DNA of 64,000 bases from Chlorobium sp. GTDB lineage: Bacteria > Bacteroidota > Chlorobiia > Chlorobiales > Chlorobiaceae. The notes under the pieces were generated by a model, which did not search any database, was not told where the DNA came from, and saw only the letters and a list, made by a program, of their open reading frames with translations. Position 1 is the first letter of the stretch; every line of letters begins with the position of its first letter. Position numbers and translations under genes: made by a program. Positions 9,362-18,754 of this stretch are shown here, in pieces. Where the stretch lies: assembly GCA_005862225.1 (NCBI GenBank), contig SZXV01000007.1, positions 1-64,000 of the forward strand, given 5' to 3'.

Positions 9362-9617
9362 TAAAGGGTTTACAACAAAAGAGCAATATGTCTTTATCCG
9401 GTTGTAAGTTGCATCTTCTCTGCCGCAAGCGGCATGGACGCAGAATCGTATGACAATTATGTTAGTTGGGTGCTCTGTGATTTGACTATATTCTGTTCAA
9501 AGGAAGGCATAGATATGGTGTCTAATTTATCAATTTTAAATGTTTATGATATAAGCAATGGTGATATCCTTTGCGCTTTTTTTTATGAATAATTCAGGCT
9601 AAAATAGAGAAGACATA

Positions 9618-12335
9618 ATGACCAAAAAAGATAATTCACAAGCTTCCCAGAACCCCCCTGCAACAGTAAAAGCACCCGATGATTCAAAATCCCCCGCGAC
9701 TTCTTCATTAAAAACGCGTGATCTTGAGCCAACACAAGGAACCACCGGAACTGCCAACTCTTCATCGACCGGTGGAGCGGCGACCGTAGCACAACCCCCT
9801 CAAAAGAGTGCTGAAAATAAAGCTGACGCTCAGGCAGCAAACGTAAAACCGAGTGTAAATCCGCCAGCTTCAACTCCAGCCGCACCAGTTCCCACTGCCG
9901 TTGCCTGGTTGCGGAAAAATGGTGCAAACGACACTGCCATAAAGGCATTTAATGATCTGAACTATCAGGATATCGAGGATCTTACGCTCGATGTGATCCG
10001 GGAGGTACTGAATGGCAAAGTGGAAAGAGGAATAATCGACCGCCTGGTACGGATTCGTACACAGGAGCTTGCAAAACCCCAGCTTCTTCCAGCACCCGCA
10101 TTGAAGCCGGGTACGGAGATCAATATGTCTGCCCCTACCCTCAAGGGTACCGATGGCGTCTCGATGAAGCTGCCTGATCTTGGTTTCGCTACTAACTCCG
10201 GTATCCAGGCAGCGGTGATTTCTGCTGCGGAACTGACTCCCGAACAATGGGTTGCACTTGCGAAAAATTCCGATATGCTCATGGGTATCGACTTGGCTGC
10301 CTTCTATGAAGGGCGGTCGAGCATGCCGGAGGAGAGTTTTTCTCCTGTCCTGAACTGGGTTGTGCCCGGAAATGACGACTTCTTCAACTGTGAACATCTC
10401 TCCTCTCGCATCAATACCGAGATCACCTATTCAGCCAAACAGGCTTCGATGGTTGCCGCCGGATTTACCTCCGTTGATGCCAGTGTCAGCACACCTTATG
10501 TCAGCGCATCTGTTTCCGTTCAAGAGAGCCACAAAAAAGCCGAGTCAAGTCAGAGCAGCAAGCTCTACATTGTCGGCACGTATGATTTCGATCGTGTCAG
10601 AGTTGACCTTGATCAATGCACTGTTGTGTCTCAACAATTTGTCGACGCCGTCACAGCGGCATTGCATGAAAATGATCCAAAGAGCGCCCTTACACGGGTT
10701 TTCGAGAAATACGGGCAGGTTATCGGCCAACAGGTAACGCTTGGCGCCCGGCTGTATTTTGTTCATGTCAAGGAATCGTCGGAAGTTGCCAATATGGAGT
10801 CGGAAAAAGTGACGGTTTCGGCTTCAGTTGCCGGTGCCTATGCGGGCTTTGGAGGTTCAGTAGGGGTAAGCTCAGGCTCTTCCACTGAGAAGCAGCAATC
10901 CAGCCAGAGCATGCATGAAAGTATTTCGTTCCAGGCAATCGGGGGTGATGTGACACTGGTCAATGAACCGGAGAAATGGAAAAATACCATCAAGGTACCA
11001 GCCTTATGGGAAGTCATTCGTTATGACAAGCTACGGTATACCTATGAGCTGTTGCCATCAGCCCTGAAAGAAGAGGTGCTTGATGTATGGAACGGCCCGG
11101 AATATCTTGAGGGGGCTGTGTTTACATTTCCTGGCATGAAGGTTACAGCACAGCTTTCCGATGCGATCGAAAAGGTATCCTGGAATGGAGAATTTGTCGG
11201 CATGGACGAAGGAAAAACAGGCAATCTATCTGGATTCAGCATCGCTTTAGATCGAAAAGTAACCGGCCTGTCGGTTAAGTATTGGGGAAGGTTTTCTGCA
11301 CAGGGTGCAGTCAGTGAATGGTGTGAAGATGGCAGGATGTGTTCTTCGACCGAAAAGGGAGCTGCATTGCAGGGGTTCCTGGTCGAACTTACAGGGTCGC
11401 GTGCCAAAAAATGCGATTTGCACTACCGGGCCAGGGTGGCAGGAAAAGGCTGGACTGACTGGGTGCGAAGTGGTGAAAGCTGCGGGCTGGCCGGGCTGGC
11501 CATTGAGGCGATACAGGTGCTGCTGACTCCAGCCGGAGCCGGTACCATCAGGATTCCAGCAGCATCCTATGTGCCGGAGGAGAGCGCTAATTATTTTAAC
11601 AATGGAGTCCATGGGCCCGGGGTTATCATGGGAACCAGCGGAGAGATGGTGCTGACCTACAAGGTTTACTATGGTGGGGCAAAGCCCGTAAGGCGTCGTC
11701 TTGAGGCACTGTTTACAGCACAAGATGTACGTCAAGTCAACGTTGAATTCAATCAAAAGGTTGTTGCCGAGGCTGCTCTGGATTTTGCTACGGGTGGCTG
11801 GAACCCTGACCGTCAACGTGTTGGAAGAATGGGCGTTGTCGATCTCCTGCCAGGCTGGAATGTCCTCAAGATAAAGCGGAAAGACTGCTCACCGCATTTT
11901 CAGGAGTTTCGCCTGGTGGCCGAGGTGATTGATATTCCTGCGCTCAACTACAACCGTTCGACTTGCCATAGTAGCATTACTACGGGTGCATATGGCAACG
12001 GTGTCATTTATGTAATGGGGGATCTTCCGGTTATTGCAGAGTATGAATTTGATTTTAACGGGAAAAAACCAACGAAGCTTTCGCTTGAGTGTGTCTACGC
12101 TGCTCTGGAGAGCCGCCCCCTCAGTATTGAGCTTAACAAGCTTGTCTTTAATTCGGCACTGAACAAGACGACGGGGGGGTGGCAAAAGGGTGACGGCCAA
12201 GCATTTGTGGTTGGACCGGTTGAAGTTAATCCCGGCAAGAATATTCTCCGCGTTACAAGTAATACGGCAACGCCTCACATCAGGGAGTTTCGTCTGGTGC
12301 CTGATCAACCGTTCTTCGACTTGGTATTAGAATAA
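9618..12335 (+). CDS. MACPF (perforin-like) protein with ChW-like and carbohydrate-binding-like domains
   Basis: The 905-residue protein has no signal peptide. Residues 1-92 are Pro/Ser/Thr/Ala-rich and disordered, and 93-155 form a small helical domain. Residues about 215-480 look like a MACPF pore-forming domain: the divergent signature YGQVIGQQVTLGAR at 365-378, paired amphipathic clusters (SVDASVSTPYVSASVSVQ; SASVAGAYAGFGGSVGVS) and IGGD at 441-444. Residues about 505-637 contain ChW-like repeats (GWTDWVRSGESCG). Residues 645-770 and 770-895 are two similar beta-rich modules (TGGW motif, EFRLV end) like carbohydrate-binding modules. MACPF proteins oligomerise into membrane pores; here the tail probably targets a surface glycan. 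The target cell and secretion route are unknown. Confidence 0.75.
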   Translation: MTKKDNSQASQNPPATVKAPDDSKSPATSSLKTRDLEPTQGTTGTANSSSTGGAATVAQPPQKSAENKADAQAANVKPSVNPPASTPAAPVPTAVAWLRKNGANDTAIKAFNDLNYQDIEDLTLDVIREVLNGKVERGIIDRLVRIRTQELAKPQLLPAPALKPGTEINMSAPTLKGTDGVSMKLPDLGFATNSGIQAAVISAAELTPEQWVALAKNSDMLMGIDLAAFYEGRSSMPEESFSPVLNWVVPGNDDFFNCEHLSSRINTEITYSAKQASMVAAGFTSVDASVSTPYVSASVSVQESHKKAESSQSSKLYIVGTYDFDRVRVDLDQCTVVSQQFVDAVTAALHENDPKSALTRVFEKYGQVIGQQVTLGARLYFVHVKESSEVANMESEKVTVSASVAGAYAGFGGSVGVSSGSSTEKQQSSQSMHESISFQAIGGDVTLVNEPEKWKNTIKVPALWEVIRYDKLRYTYELLPSALKEEVLDVWNGPEYLEGAVFTFPGMKVTAQLSDAIEKVSWNGEFVGMDEGKTGNLSGFSIALDRKVTGLSVKYWGRFSAQGAVSEWCEDGRMCSSTEKGAALQGFLVELTGSRAKKCDLHYRARVAGKGWTDWVRSGESCGLAGLAIEAIQVLLTPAGAGTIRIPAASYVPEESANYFNNGVHGPGVIMGTSGEMVLTYKVYYGGAKPVRRRLEALFTAQDVRQVNVEFNQKVVAEAALDFATGGWNPDRQRVGRMGVVDLLPGWNVLKIKRKDCSPHFQEFRLVAEVIDIPALNYNRSTCHSSITTGAYGNGVIYVMGDLPVIAEYEFDFNGKKPTKLSLECVYAALESRPLSIELNKLVFNSALNKTTGGWQKGDGQAFVVGPVEVNPGKNILRVTSNTATPHIREFRLVPDQPFFDLVLE

Positions 12336-12370
12336 GGCTCAATAAGTTTTATTGACTTTGCGTTCGGAAA

Positions 12371-12401
12371 CCCCAAGGCTTTGTGCACATTGCGCTTGGG
12401 G
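12371..12401 (+). terminator. Hairpin downstream of the MACPF gene
   Basis: A perfect 7-bp inverted repeat (CCCCAAG at 12371-12377, CTTGGGG at 12395-12401) with a 17-nt loop lies 36 bp after the MACPF stop. No clear T-run follows, so it may be a terminator or only an RNA-stabilising hairpin. Confidence 0.35.
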
Positions 12402-12419
12402 AGTCCGGCTCGTCAATTA

Positions 12420-12495
12420 GCTCAAACTTGTGACTGACGTTCATTGAGAAGGATGAACTTTCTCCCGATTTTGCCGGAATTCAAACAGTACACTC
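12420..12495 (+). pseudogene. Decayed fragment homologous to the methyltransferase at 7343-8140
   Basis: One reading frame here gives LTFIEKDELSPDFAGIQ. This matches LTLIEQEDLSPDFAQHIQ of the intact methyltransferase (its DNA near 7913-7985). Upstream the similarity breaks frame within the bases that correspond to AKTAG. No start or stop is associated. The fragment lies between the MACPF gene and recC, in the same orientation as the intact gene. It is most simply a relic of a second methyltransferase copy. Confidence 0.55.
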
Positions 12496-12532
12496 ATTTT
12501 TCTTCTTCTCTCTGCCCTTGCGTCCCAATAAA

Positions 12533-15500
12533 TTAACAGACGGTATCAGAGTCTGTGAGAACCTCCTTCATCGACCCGAGCAGCTCAACCGCAAGAGAGC
12601 AGAACTCCTCATCAAAGGGCTCACCGGCACCAAAACAACGCTGAATGGCCGGATCAGAACCTTCGCCAGGACGGTTGTTGAAGGTGTCGTCACGCCACTC
12701 TTTTCGGGCGGCTTCGAGCGTTCCCTGGGTGGCAAAAGCATAGGAGGAGCGCGGGAAAAAGCGCAGGGGCATTGAAAGGCCCTGCCAGTAGTGGTTGAGC
12801 AGATTCTCCAGATGAGCGATGGCGCCATCAAGAGGCGCAAAGGTTCTGGCCTCATTTTCCATCACCAGGAGTGTCTGCTTCGGGTAGCCCGGCTGGGCAA
12901 CTGCGTTGAGGACGAGATGCTCAATCCAGCTTCTCATGATGTCCTTCATTTTCAATCTGGCGTATCGGTAATGCAACAAAGAGTGAGGCCAGAGGCGGTC
13001 AAGCCGTCCGGTAAGGCGAAAAGCGCCAAGCTGAAGATCGACCTCCAGCGGCTCAAGCATACCCCTGCCGCCAATGCTCTCCTGCACTGTGGCGGCAAAC
13101 TCCTGAACCTCGCCAAGAATTCTGGTGAAAAGCTGTTCACCATGACGCGCTGGTGGAAGCATTCCCCGGCTACGGAAAAGCGGAAGCAGCTCGCTTGTCT
13201 CCCCTCCCCCAATCACCACCTCAAGCAGCTCCTGTTTGAGGCTGTAGAGTTCAAGCCCTTCAACCGCGAAAGGCTCCCGATCCTCAAGCGGCAGTGCGGT
13301 GCCCTCAAGCCGGATGCCGAGGCGCTGTTCAAGGAAAAATCCTGCCGGATTATCGTAAAAGCGCAAGAGCCGATCCAGCGAGAGGGTTTTCCACTCCTCC
13401 GGCGGTTCAGCAAGGGGGGCGCTCATAAAGGGGGGCGAGCGGGTTGCCGCGCTCTCCTTCTCAACAAGCGCCCGGTAGTTCTCGGCAGAGTAGCTGAAGA
13501 GCGGAGAGCATGCGGTAAAATACTCCCGATTAAAGGCTTGCAGGCGATGGCGCACCACGAGATGCTCTTCTATCGAACAGCCATTAGGAAGCGAGAAGCT
13601 GCGCCGCACAGCGTCAAGCAGTTCGCTTACCAGTACCGATGGCGGTAGTTCGCTGTTGTCGCGGATGCTCTGACCAACATAACTGATGTAGAGCAGATCA
13701 CGTGCCGAGAGGAGCGACTCCAGAAAAAGGTAGCGATCTTCGTTGCGAAGTGAGCGGTCGCCCTTCTGCGGTTCACGGGCAATGAAGTCAAAACCGGGAG
13801 CACGGCTCTGGCGGGGAAAGGCGTTGTCGTTCATGCCGATGAGAACGACAACCCGGAAGGGAATGCTCCGCATGGGCAGCATGGCGCAAAAAGTGATGCC
13901 GCCGGTCATAAAGCCGAGCCCCTGCTCCTGATGCTCAAGGCGTGCACGAAGCCAGGAGAGCATCACCGCAGGCGAAACATCGCTGGTAAACTCCGCCGTT
14001 GTGACAATGTTGCCAAGCTGTTCGGAAAGCTCGGCAATGGCCGCAAACTCCCGCTCGGAGCTGTCGGAGGGGGCAATGAAGTCGGCCAGCAGCGCCTGAA
14101 ACTGAACGCGCCACTCGGCAAGCGTGCGGGAGCGCTCAAAGCTCCGGACAAAGCGGTCAACCCTCTCAACAAACTCGGCAAACTTGCCCAAGCTCTCCGC
14201 AACCGAGCCCGACATATCATCATAAGGGAGAATACCGTTAAAGAGCTGATTCTCGTCCGGCATGGCGTAGCCGAGCAGCAGCCGGTCGAGCCCCGCCCTC
14301 CAGGAGTTGTCGCGATAGGCGGGAAGGTGCCGCGAAGTGCGGTCGCCTTCATCCATTCCCCAGCGAATGCCGCTCTTTTCAATCCAGCCACGGATCAGCT
14401 CAAGCTCACCGAGGTCGAGCGAAAAGCGACGACTTACAGGCGGTGAGGCAAGCAGGTCAAACATCTCTGAGGCGGCAAGACGGCTGCCCGGAAGAGCCAG
14501 CAGCTTCAGCAACGCCGAGGCAATCTCCCCCTCGTTCATCATCCGCCGGTCGGCAATGGAGTAGTGAAGCGCCACGGCACCATCCCCGCCAGCTCCAAAG
14601 ACACTGGAGATGTAGGGTGAATAGCTCTCAATATCCGGTGTCATCACCACAATATCACGCGGGCTCAGGTCGGGGAACTCCTCAAACATGGCGAGAATGT
14701 TGTCGTAAAGCACCTCAATTTCACGAAGCGGACTGTGGCAGGAGTGAATCCGGAGCGAACGGTCATAAGGGTCAAGCGGGCGCAACTCCCCCTCCTCGCC
14801 CGTGCCCGAGAGGTTCAAAATATCGGACTGCAGGGCATGGAGCAGGCACTCCTCCCCCGGATCGTCATAGCGCTCCTCCTGGTGCAACGCGCTGTCGCTC
14901 AGGTCGATAATCATCTCGGAAAAATCGCGCCCGATGCGCCCAAGCGACGCGAGCAGCGGGTTACCCTCACTGCGCAGTGCTCGCTCCTCCTCCGACAGCA
15001 GGGCGCTTGCCTTTTTGGAGAGAATATCGCCCCAATATTCACGGGTCGGACTCAAAAGAAAGAGGTTCACCTCCGTCACCCTAGCAACCGCCGAGAGCAT
15101 ATCGAGATGGAACTTCGGCAGGTATGAGATGCCGAAAAGGGTGATTCTCTCGGGAATCTCCTTTACCCCCGGCGACGCAGCGTTCAACTGTCGGCAAAAG
15201 AGATCCTTCAGCTTTCCCCGATGCACGCCCTCTCCCTCAGCAAGTTTTCGCCAGAGGATGGACTGCCACTCCTCGCCCGATTGCTCCGTCTCCCCCGCCT
15301 CCCAGCCAGCCAGCATCTCCGAACGGAAGAGGGTGTATTGGTCGAAGGTATCAGCAATTTTTTCCGACAACTGGAAGAGCTTGAGACCATCAGGATCATC
15401 AGCCAGATAGTGCCGCAACGTGCCGAAGGGCTCCGTGCTGAGCAGCTCCGGCAGCAGCCGCATGATCTTCCAGCTCATCACCTCCGGCGCAAAGGCAGAG

Positions 15501-15748
15501 GTATCGGGCATATCGCGCAAGATCTTGCGGAACAGCTCCTGCACCATCGCGTTCGGAAAGGGGTAGTGCCCGTTAGCCCAGACGCCAAAACGCGCAGCCA
15601 GCTCCATCGAAAGCCAGCGCTGCATCCCCCGGCTCTGCACCACAATCACCTCCTTGGTGAACGCCGAGGCGAGCGGCTGGCGGAGTGTGGTTGCGAGGGT
15701 ATCAACCAGAACTTCCATCCGGTTGCTGGTGTAGAGGTTAAGTGGCAT
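12533..15748 (-). CDS. recC: Exodeoxyribonuclease V gamma subunit
   Basis: RecC is the Chi-recognising, duplex-splitting subunit of the RecBCD helicase-nuclease used in double-strand break repair and degradation of foreign DNA. The 1071-residue product has the family start LNLYTSNRMEVLVDTLA, followed by QSRGMQRWLSMELA, and keeps the inactive-helicase motifs (HSCHSPLREIEVLYD, VVLIGMNDNAFPRQ). Length and both ends fit the family. Neither recB nor recD flanks it: upstream is an unrelated methyltransferase and downstream a convergent MACPF gene. The partners must be elsewhere in the genome. Confidence 0.93.
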   Translation of the reverse strand: MPLNLYTSNRMEVLVDTLATTLRQPLASAFTKEVIVVQSRGMQRWLSMELAARFGVWANGHYPFPNAMVQELFRKILRDMPDTSAFAPEVMSWKIMRLLPELLSTEPFGTLRHYLADDPDGLKLFQLSEKIADTFDQYTLFRSEMLAGWEAGETEQSGEEWQSILWRKLAEGEGVHRGKLKDLFCRQLNAASPGVKEIPERITLFGISYLPKFHLDMLSAVARVTEVNLFLLSPTREYWGDILSKKASALLSEEERALRSEGNPLLASLGRIGRDFSEMIIDLSDSALHQEERYDDPGEECLLHALQSDILNLSGTGEEGELRPLDPYDRSLRIHSCHSPLREIEVLYDNILAMFEEFPDLSPRDIVVMTPDIESYSPYISSVFGAGGDGAVALHYSIADRRMMNEGEIASALLKLLALPGSRLAASEMFDLLASPPVSRRFSLDLGELELIRGWIEKSGIRWGMDEGDRTSRHLPAYRDNSWRAGLDRLLLGYAMPDENQLFNGILPYDDMSGSVAESLGKFAEFVERVDRFVRSFERSRTLAEWRVQFQALLADFIAPSDSSEREFAAIAELSEQLGNIVTTAEFTSDVSPAVMLSWLRARLEHQEQGLGFMTGGITFCAMLPMRSIPFRVVVLIGMNDNAFPRQSRAPGFDFIAREPQKGDRSLRNEDRYLFLESLLSARDLLYISYVGQSIRDNSELPPSVLVSELLDAVRRSFSLPNGCSIEEHLVVRHRLQAFNREYFTACSPLFSYSAENYRALVEKESAATRSPPFMSAPLAEPPEEWKTLSLDRLLRFYDNPAGFFLEQRLGIRLEGTALPLEDREPFAVEGLELYSLKQELLEVVIGGGETSELLPLFRSRGMLPPARHGEQLFTRILGEVQEFAATVQESIGGRGMLEPLEVDLQLGAFRLTGRLDRLWPHSLLHYRYARLKMKDIMRSWIEHLVLNAVAQPGYPKQTLLVMENEARTFAPLDGAIAHLENLLNHYWQGLSMPLRFFPRSSYAFATQGTLEAARKEWRDDTFNNRPGEGSDPAIQRCFGAGEPFDEEFCSLAVELLGSMKEVLTDSDTVC

Positions 15749-15780
15749 GGATAAGCTGTAAACCCTTTTTTAATCGAACG

Positions 15781-16338
15781 TCAGCCCTTTTTCAATATCA
15801 CGGTCTTGCTAAAAAGAACCTTTGGTCTTTCAACAATTTTAAACCCGGCACTTTCTGCTTTTCTCATAGTTTCTTCAAACGCTGATTTTGAAACATGAAA
15901 TGGAGGCTCTACTATCAGCACTTGTCCGTTTGGCTTGAGTATTGTTCGTATTTCACTCAAGAGATCTTCCTGATTGGGAACTTCGTGAACCATGTAGAAC
16001 AACAGAACAAAATCAACATGCTCCGAGACACCTATTTTGTTCTCTCCGCACTTGTGCAATACAAATCGCTCCTCAAGCTCTGTTCCCTTAATCTTCTCTT
16101 TTACTCTCTGAAGCATTCCTTCCTGAACATCAGACGCGATTACCCTGCCGGATTTACCTACCATCTGAGCCATGTCAAGAGAGAAAAAGCCCGGACCACA
16201 TCCCACATCCAGAACCGTCATCCCTTCAGCAATATAAGGTCTCAATATTTTTTGAGGGTTTTGCAGCCATCTTCGAATTCCATTATCGAGCCCTCCAGCA
16301 CTTTCAACCGGGCATATACGCTTATTGTTCTTACTCAT
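15781..16338 (-). CDS. Class I SAM-dependent methyltransferase (UbiE-like fold)
   Basis: This 185-residue enzyme has the SAM motif VLDVGCGPGFFSL (about 42-54), a motif-II segment VIASDVQEGML and LKPNGQVLIVEPP as strand 5, as in UbiE/arsenite-type small methyltransferases. The ATG at 16338 is preceded by GGGAGAA at good spacing. The frame is open to 16452 but the extra residues are hydrophobic and unlike the family. It ends 33 bp before recC on the same strand. The substrate cannot be told from sequence. Confidence 0.8.
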   Translation of the reverse strand: MSKNNKRICPVESAGGLDNGIRRWLQNPQKILRPYIAEGMTVLDVGCGPGFFSLDMAQMVGKSGRVIASDVQEGMLQRVKEKIKGTELEERFVLHKCGENKIGVSEHVDFVLLFYMVHEVPNQEDLLSEIRTILKPNGQVLIVEPPFHVSKSAFEETMRKAESAGFKIVERPKVLFSKTVILKKG

Positions 16339-16596
16339 TTCAGTATTCTCCCTATAAAGTGACCTCATTCGGAAAAAGCAGAATATTTCTTTCTGAATCA
16401 CAAAACCGTAGAGCAATGCAAGAATATGAAAGGAGTAGAGATAAATCCACAATTAGAGAGATATACAAACCAGTCATTACATCAAGCCGATGCAGAAACA
16501 CGTCCTGACAGATACTTCTTGAGGGTTACGAAGGTGATCTGATACTTCATATTTTGTTGTAATGGTTTTGACATAGTTATATCGAGACCAACAAAA

Positions 16597-17121
16597 CTAT
16601 CCCTCCCCCACAAGCAACAATGCCTTGTTGATCAGGCTGTCGCCCAGGAAATATCCAGATTGAGTGAGTTGTTCCAGCAAGGGTTTTAGTGCGGGTATAA
16701 GTCGCTTCTGTTTAGCCAGTACCAAAACGCCCACCGTACCTATGGTTGCAATACCAAGATTTTTTGCCATGCTGCGCCCAGCTTTGTCGTCCATGAGAAC
16801 GCCATAGCCCAACTCAAGAGCAACAGCGATAGCACTTGCCTCGCCAACATCCACACAGAGTGCCAACTCAAAATGCAAAGTCGGGGTGTCGCATCGCTGT
16901 AACTGCTTGTTATGGAATGCCTCACAGATAACTTTAGTCTCGGGGAAATCAGTTCGCATGGTGCACTCATTGAAGACCTCATCGGTCACCAACACGCCCT
17001 CAAACACCTGCGTTAACAGGCCCAACTGATTGATGCGTGCAAACGCGATAAGCGGCCCTGCATCAGCGATAACGATCTTACGCAAAGGAGGCAACCTCTT
17101 TGGCCAACTCATCGGCTCCAT
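16597..17121 (-). CDS. DUF3368 PIN-like toxin
   Basis: The 174-residue protein has the PIN-like DUF3368 layout: IADAGPLIAFARI near residue 18 with the first acidic residue, then VGEASAIAVALELG and LMDDKAGRSMAKNLG supplying the other carboxylates. Such proteins are predicted metal-dependent RNases paired with UPF0175 antitoxins. Its start lies inside the upstream antitoxin gene, a 44-bp overlap, so translation is coupled. An alternative ATG at 17112 gives the same core. Confidence 0.82.
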   Translation of the reverse strand: MEPMSWPKRLPPLRKIVIADAGPLIAFARINQLGLLTQVFEGVLVTDEVFNECTMRTDFPETKVICEAFHNKQLQRCDTPTLHFELALCVDVGEASAIAVALELGYGVLMDDKAGRSMAKNLGIATIGTVGVLVLAKQKRLIPALKPLLEQLTQSGYFLGDSLINKALLLVGEG

Positions 17122-17401
17122 AACGAGCGATCGGGATTTTTAACGCCCCAAGATGGTTCATGAATTCGTTTTGAGAAACGCCAGCAAGTTTAGCGGCCTT
17201 GCCTAGGCTGATGACCTCTTCATCAAATAATTTAACAGCCAATGCAACGCAAACACCCGATGTCAGCAGTACCTCGTCAAAGGGCACCGCTACAAAAACA
17301 GCCTGTCCATGCTTGGTGATAACGGAGAGTTTTCCTGCCTCGGCATCGCGCACCAGTTCTCCAGTGCGTTCTCGTAAATCCCGAATTGTAAACGTTTCCA
17401 T
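17078..17401 (-). CDS. Antitoxin: Phd-like N-terminus fused to UPF0175 C-terminus
   Basis: The 107-residue protein starts like a Phd/YefM antitoxin (TIRDLRERTGELVRDA, then LSVITKHGQAVFVAVPF). It ends like a UPF0175 protein (VKLFDEEVISLGKAAKLAG then SQNEFMNHLG, a helix-turn-helix). It would bind DNA and neutralise the DUF3368 toxin encoded immediately downstream. The fusion of two antitoxin types is notable. Autoregulation is expected from the family; no operator was identified. Confidence 0.8.
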   Translation of the reverse strand: METFTIRDLRERTGELVRDAEAGKLSVITKHGQAVFVAVPFDEVLLTSGVCVALAVKLFDEEVISLGKAAKLAGVSQNEFMNHLGALKIPIARYGADELAKEVASFA

Positions 17402-17605
17402 AGGGTTTCTCCAGAAAGAATAGAACGGTAAAGTTGGCGACTATGGCATAATCACTTGCGACACAAAATCCGGATTTCATGAATCCCGATTAAGCAATGT
17501 TTTTTCAATAACACAATCTACGCAACACCAAGCCTCAATGTAAAATGTTTCAGCAAATAACCCATAGCATACACTGCACAACCGAGGCAGAAACCGTGCG
17601 GCCTG

Positions 17606-18715
17606 TCACACGTTATCCAGCTCCTCCATCAATGCTTTTCGCTGACGATATTCTCTCCTGAAAAACGATATCAATTCATTAGCCTTCTCTCGTGCACCAA
17701 GCTTGATCATCCTCCGGAGATATCGGCACGCCTCTTTGTAGTGGCTCCTTCCCATATTGGTTTTCATATAGTCAAGAAGAGCATTGACATACAGCTCAAC
17801 AACTTCAGGAGTATATTTTTCAGCAAGATGTGGTTCGTACTGCCCGATAGTCTGCAAGTCGGGAAACCTGCGTACCAGCTCCAAAAGCCTCTCCATCCAC
17901 CCTTCTTTGATGAAAATTCCGGCGACCTGTTCTTTGTTAAACCATCTCTTTTTTGCAGCAATCTCCTGTATAACCCTCTCCACAAACACAACCCAGGTAT
18001 CGGGCGGTACATGCTGTTTCAAGATGGCGTAATAATCCTGCTCAGGCTTGAAATTCTCAATAAACAAGTGGCGAGCATAGGCTATAATCTTCTCTTTCTC
18101 GCCTTGAGCCTGAGCTATTTTCAATAACCAGTTATACCACTCTATCACCAGTCCCGGCTTCTTGTTTTTATCATAATCCACCCCGCCTTGCGCTACCAAA
18201 CCAGCTTTGGTGTAATTCCCTCGCTCCATGGCAGTCTGAAGTACCTTTCTCCGTAATTCCGGGTTGGCTATATGTGCTTCCAGAAAGTCTTCAGCCTCTT
18301 TTTCGCCCTTCGTTTTAAGGATAACTTCATAGTTGATGCTTTGCGCCTCTTCTCTTTCGTGCTCTGACCTTTGCGATCTATCAAGCTGCTTGCCAAGAGA
18401 CTCAATTTCCTCTTCGGTTTTCAGAAGCTTGGCGGCAATTCGTAACATGCCAACATGCCAGTCCCATTCGGCATATACTCTTTTATCAACCACTGAAAAA
18501 GCATAATCAATGATCATCTTCCGGATATCTTCATCGGGTTGAGAGGCTGCAAGAGTGTACAGCATTTCATAAGCCGCTTCGATGGCGTAGCCTATATCGC
18601 CATTGCTGTCATCGACATACTCAAGTGCACCGACCATCTGTTCCATAATGGCGGTACAGATAAAAACCGCGCTTTTGTTGTTCCGGTTATCAATCTGTTT
18701 TTTCGCCGATTCCAA
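17606..18715 (-). CDS. C-terminal part of a SWIM zinc-finger protein (split by in-frame TGA)
   Basis: This 369-residue helical, TPR-like region is in the same frame as the SWIM gene upstream. The TGA at 18755-18757 is followed by 13 open codons, then a TTG (18715) that could serve as a start. The region resembles the long alpha-helical tail normally found behind SWIM domains (repeat-like blocks such as ERGNYTKAGLVAQGG). No Shine-Dalgarno site or ATG is near the TTG, so independent translation is doubtful. Together the two parts would form one protein of about 570 residues. The function of this family is unknown. Confidence 0.6.
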   Translation of the reverse strand: MESAKKQIDNRNNKSAVFICTAIMEQMVGALEYVDDSNGDIGYAIEAAYEMLYTLAASQPDEDIRKMIIDYAFSVVDKRVYAEWDWHVGMLRIAAKLLKTEEEIESLGKQLDRSQRSEHEREEAQSINYEVILKTKGEKEAEDFLEAHIANPELRRKVLQTAMERGNYTKAGLVAQGGVDYDKNKKPGLVIEWYNWLLKIAQAQGEKEKIIAYARHLFIENFKPEQDYYAILKQHVPPDTWVVFVERVIQEIAAKKRWFNKEQVAGIFIKEGWMERLLELVRRFPDLQTIGQYEPHLAEKYTPEVVELYVNALLDYMKTNMGRSHYKEACRYLRRMIKLGAREKANELISFFRREYRQRKALMEELDNV

Positions 18716-18754
18716 CAGATGTTCTACGGCATTGCCCGCCTGACTTGCTGAGTA

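Noticed and set aside
12791..13648. Long plus-strand open frame (285 codons) within recC
   Set aside because: Antisense shadow of the GC-rich recC gene, with biased Lys/Arg composition and no family features.
16485..17610. Loosely similar GCAGAAAC-containing segments on both sides of the DUF3368 toxin-antitoxin pair (near 16493 and 17584) as element ends
   Set aside because: Only short, gapped similarity; not enough to call direct repeats or attachment sites.
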